The notes under the pieces: generated by a model | What the model was told of the DNA's origin: nothing | What the model saw: the letters and a program-made list of their open reading frames with translations, nothing else | Database searches by the model: none | Made by a program: the position numbers and the translations under genes | Assembly (NCBI GenBank): GCA_946531975.1 | Contig: CAMNAY010000083.1 | Coordinates: 1-7,215 of the forward strand | Direction: 5' to 3' | Length of the DNA stretch: 7,215 nucleotides | From: an uncultured Ruminococcus sp. | GTDB lineage: Bacteria; Bacillota; Clostridia; Oscillospirales; Ruminococcaceae | Shown here: positions 5,025 through 7,215 of the stretch, piece after piece | Position numbering within the stretch: position 1 is the stretch's first letter | Layout of the letters: each line of letters opens with the position of its first letter

Positions 5025-6215
5025 TCATTTCACCATGCCGATCATGGCTTTATAGTCGGCATCTGCGGGGCTGATCGACCGCTGTGCAAGCCCGTAGACC
5101 GAGGTCGCCTTCGCCTCAAGATCCGAGCAGATCCGGCAGTTTTCGTTCAGCTCAGCGAGCTTTGCGAGCGAAGTCGCATACGGCAGTGTTGTTCCGGCAT
5201 TCTTTGCCGCCGTGAGGATATCGCGCCCTCGTTCATTGAGCGCGAGGATTCTGCCGTAGGGCGGCGGATTCTGCGTATCCTCCGGACGGATGCCGATGAG
5301 CAGCGTCAGCAGGATGCGGCGGATCCGCGCCATGGGGTAGCGCTTGCTTTTGATATTGAGCAGCAGCGATTCCAGCGAGGTTTCATTTCTTGCGGAGAGA
5401 ATCTTATTCTCCAGCCCGTGACCGACCTCCGGCAGACCTGCGATCTCCGCGGCGGTCGCTGTCCGCAGCTTATAGAGCAGCACGCGTTCCAGATTCTCAA
5501 AGCGGGCGGTCATGCCCGTTGCGGCGCAGGCGCTGATTGCGTCGGCGGAGATGTCCGGCACAAGGTCGTCGAAGTCGCCGCTGTCGCTCTCCATAAGCTG
5601 CCGGATGAGGGAAGCACTCGCGACCTTTCCGGTCGGCACAGCGGCATCGTGCGCCTCATTGCGCTTGACGGTAAACGGCTGAATCTTCAGCTTCACCGCG
5701 ACCATCGCCTTGAGGTATTCGATCGCGAGGACATTGTTCGGCGAACTGAACAGCATCCCGATCTCATCGCCGTAGGTCTGGCGGATGAGGATTTGCAGTG
5801 CCTTTGGGTAGGAATTACCGAGTTTCATCAGATCTTCCAGCTCCGGACGCTTTGCGCAGGAATAGGTCGCCTTGACCGCAGCGGAGAGCAGCCCAAGATC
5901 GCCGCACTCACTGCCGAAGGACAGCTCATCCACACAGCCCAGCCCCTTGAGAATATACATGGCACCCATGGCATAGGTCTCGGCAGCACTCAGACTGTAC
6001 GCGACCGGCAGCTCGATCACGAGGTCTGCGCCGCAGCGCACCGCTGTCTTCGCACGCTCGAATTTGTTGATGACGGCGACGTCGCCGCGCTGCACGAAGT
6101 TTCCGCTCATGATCGCGACAATATGCGTCGCGCCGTGCTTGCGCGTCTGCTCGATATGATAGAGATGCCCGTTGTGGAACGGGTTGTATTCACAGATGAT
6201 TCCGCTGATTTTCAT
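5025..6215 (-). CDS. tmcAL: tRNA(Met) cytidine acetate ligase (TmcAL, YlbM family)
   Basis: Uses acetate and ATP to form acetyl-adenylate and transfers the acetyl group to C34 of elongator tRNA-Met, giving N4-acetylcytidine in the anticodon; it is the Firmicutes counterpart of the acetyl-CoA-dependent TmcA. The 396-residue protein has the nucleotidyltransferase-like fold signature at its N-terminus: EYNPFHNGH (9-17, HxxH-type nucleotide site), MSGNFVQRGD (36-45), GADLVIELP (62-70) and FGSE (100-103). SSPNNVLAIEYLKAM and a helical C-terminal part with ARIRRILLTLLIGIRP are also typical. The ATG at 6213-6215 is set by AAGGAGG (6225-6231) nine bases upstream; an in-frame TTG at 6281 has no ribosome binding site. 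It is divergent from ackA, whose product generates both acetate and ATP. I found no convincing promoter of its own in the gap. Confidence 0.94.
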   Translation of the reverse strand: MKISGIICEYNPFHNGHLYHIEQTRKHGATHIVAIMSGNFVQRGDVAVINKFERAKTAVRCGADLVIELPVAYSLSAAETYAMGAMYILKGLGCVDELSFGSECGDLGLLSAAVKATYSCAKRPELEDLMKLGNSYPKALQILIRQTYGDEIGMLFSSPNNVLAIEYLKAMVAVKLKIQPFTVKRNEAHDAAVPTGKVASASLIRQLMESDSGDFDDLVPDISADAISACAATGMTARFENLERVLLYKLRTATAAEIAGLPEVGHGLENKILSARNETSLESLLLNIKSKRYPMARIRRILLTLLIGIRPEDTQNPPPYGRILALNERGRDILTAAKNAGTTLPYATSLAKLAELNENCRICSDLEAKATSVYGLAQRSISPADADYKAMIGMVK

Positions 6216-6275
6216 TGATTGCTGCCTCCTTGTTTCGTCCTTTTCGCCGGATTCTGAAAAAATTGGGAAATCCTC

Positions 6276-6304
6276 TTGCAAGTTACAGGAATATCGTGTA
6301 TAAT
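6276..6304 (+). promoter_or_regulatory. Sigma-A promoter of ackA
   Basis: TTGCAA (6276-6281) and a perfect TATAAT (6299-6304) are separated by 17 bases. An A-run (6257-6262) with following TT lies about 50 bases before the predicted start at 6311, where an UP element would be. This should be a strong promoter, which fits a central fermentation enzyme. The -35 hexamer is its own reverse complement, but no -10 at the right distance serves tmcAL on the other strand. Confidence 0.87.
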
Positions 6305-6316
6305 AAAGAGTGCGGC

Positions 6317-6342
6317 GGCTGACTGTCCGGAGGGCGTCAGCC
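6317..6342 (+). promoter_or_regulatory. 5'-end stem-loop in the ackA leader
   Basis: GGCTGAC (6317-6323) and GTCAGCC (6336-6342) form a perfect 7-bp stem; above a single bulged U, GUCC (6325-6328) and GGGC (6332-6335) add four pairs with a GGA loop. It begins about six bases after the predicted transcription start. No T-run follows and 38 bases separate it from the ATG, so it is not a terminator and leaves the ribosome site free. A 5' mRNA-stabilising hairpin is the most likely role. Confidence 0.6.
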
Positions 6343-6380
6343 AGTGTAAGTAGTAATTATATCGGAAAGGAAGAATCATT

Positions 6381-7215
6381 ATGTTAATCTTGGTTGTCAA
6401 CGCAGGCAGCTCCTCGCTGAAGTATCAGCTCATCAATATGGAGGACGAGAGCGTCCTTGCGAAAGGAAACTGCGACCGCATCGGCATCGACGGTCATGTC
6501 TCCCACAAGACCGCTGACGGCAGAACTGTTGATGCAGACTGCAATTTCCCGACCCACACCGAAGCATTTGAGAAGCTCGTCGAGGTCCTGACGACCGGCG
6601 ATGCCGCTGTCATCAAGTCCATGAGCGAGATCTCCGCAGTCGGTCACCGTATCGTTCAGGGTGCTGAGGTCTTCGACCGTCCGTGTCTCGTAACGCCGGA
6701 GATCATCGACAAGATCGACGATCTGCGCGAGCTGGCACCGGTTCACAATCACGCACATGCGCTGGCGCTCCGTGCCTGCACCGCAGTCATTCCGGAGACC
6801 ACCCCGCAGGTCGTTGTGTTCGATACCGCATTCCACCAGACCATGCCCCCGAAGGCATTTATGTTCGCACTGCCGTATGAGGATTACGAGAAGTACCACG
6901 TCCGCAAGTACGGCTTCCACGGCACCTCTCACCGCTTTGTTTCCGCAGCCCTCGCTGAAGCAATGGGCAAGGACATCAAGGATCTGAAGATCGTCACCTG
7001 CCACCTCGGCAACGGCTCCTCGATCACCGCAGTCGAAGGCGGCAAGTGCATCGACACCTCGATGGGCTTCACCCCGCTCGACGGCATCCTGATGGGCACC
7101 CGCTGCGGCGCTGTTGACCCGTCCGCTGTCACCTTCGTTGCAGACAAGCACGGCTTCACTCCGGATGAGATGAGCCAGTACATGAACAAGAAGTCCGGCT
7201 TCCTCGGCGTTTCCG
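6381..7215 (+). CDS. ackA: Acetate kinase, N-terminal 278 residues (cut by window edge)
   Basis: Converts acetyl phosphate and ADP to acetate and ATP, the substrate-level phosphorylation step of acetate fermentation, in the cytoplasm. The 278 residues seen are about 70 per cent of a usual 400-residue enzyme. Family landmarks sit at expected places: NAGSSS with Asn7; GHRIVQGAE with Arg90; FDTAFH with catalytic Asp148; RKYGFHGTSH with His180; HLGNGSS (208-214); and MGTRCGAVDP with catalytic Arg241. The final metal-binding Glu lies beyond the edge. The HGGE of many homologues reads QGAE here (93-96). The ATG is supported by AGGAAG (6368-6373) seven bases upstream. Its codons look more biased to C-ending forms (gac, atc, ttc, aag) than its neighbours, as expected for a highly expressed gene. 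It is divergent from tmcAL; pta is not upstream, so it must be downstream or elsewhere. Confidence 0.98.
   Translation, partial: MLILVVNAGSSSLKYQLINMEDESVLAKGNCDRIGIDGHVSHKTADGRTVDADCNFPTHTEAFEKLVEVLTTGDAAVIKSMSEISAVGHRIVQGAEVFDRPCLVTPEIIDKIDDLRELAPVHNHAHALALRACTAVIPETTPQVVVFDTAFHQTMPPKAFMFALPYEDYEKYHVRKYGFHGTSHRFVSAALAEAMGKDIKDLKIVTCHLGNGSSITAVEGGKCIDTSMGFTPLDGILMGTRCGAVDPSAVTFVADKHGFTPDEMSQYMNKKSGFLGVS

Noticed and set aside
5008..5032. Direct repeat of tcttcattt near the tmcAL 3' end
   Set aside because: Two short T-rich copies only, with no structure or known element attached; consistent with chance.
4890..6218. 442-codon plus-strand open frame antisense to tmcAL
   Set aside because: It mirrors a well-supported conserved gene, has no ribosome binding site and its translation shows no family features; it is a G+C-driven shadow frame.
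6216..6281. Longer tmcAL from an in-frame TTG at 6281
   Set aside because: No ribosome binding site precedes it, it would overlap the ackA -35 region, and the ATG at 6215 has a perfect AAGGAGG at good spacing.
6253..6281. tmcAL promoter using the palindromic TTGCAA as a shared -35
   Set aside because: The bases at a 17-18 spacing on the minus strand (TTCAGA or TCAGAA) do not resemble a -10.
6384..7151. 255-codon minus-strand open frame inside ackA
   Set aside because: It is the reverse shadow of acetate kinase, whose catalytic motifs are all on the plus strand.

Overview
The window looks like a chromosomal housekeeping and sporulation segment from a moderately G+C-rich, endospore-forming member of the Clostridia. 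Ruminococcaceae/Oscillospiraceae is my best guess, inferred from protein style, AGGAGG-type ribosome binding sites and the presence of sigG; no taxonomic search was possible. I see no phage, insertion sequence, CRISPR array, rRNA or tRNA. All seven genes are open and four of them have a clear sigma-A promoter or a strong Shine-Dalgarno sequence.

Layout from left to right: (1) minus strand, the N-terminal 583 residues of an FtsK/SpoIIIE DNA translocase, cut by the left window edge just after its Walker A motif. (2) minus strand, uppP (undecaprenyl-diphosphatase), 69 bp upstream of ftsK and driven by a near-consensus sigma-A promoter. (3) plus strand, divergent from uppP, sigG, the late forespore sigma factor, with an elaborate 150-bp upstream region. 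(4) minus strand, convergent with sigG, a YigZ/IMPACT-family protein. (5) minus strand, an unrecognised six-helix membrane protein with its own promoter. (6) minus strand, tmcAL (tRNA-Met cytidine acetate ligase, YlbM family). (7) plus strand, divergent from tmcAL, ackA (acetate kinase), cut by the right edge after 278 residues.

Functional links: ftsK/spoIIIE and sigG both belong to chromosome segregation and forespore development if the translocase is the SpoIIIE orthologue. uppP recycles the lipid carrier for cell-wall synthesis. tmcAL and ackA meet at acetate: AckA makes acetate and ATP from acetyl phosphate, and TmcAL consumes acetate and ATP to make N4-acetylcytidine in tRNA-Met.

The most interesting non-coding signal is upstream of sigG. 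A symmetric two-tier inverted repeat (2756-2794) ends at the base before the start codon and would bury the Shine-Dalgarno sequence, while a sigma-G/sigma-F-like promoter (2736-2765) overlaps its left arm. This resembles the damped sigG expression described in Bacillus subtilis. I do not see a wholly new multi-gene system here. No gene-free stretch exceeds 300 bp; the three larger gaps (2645-2794, 4913-5024, 6216-6380) hold the promoters and hairpins listed.
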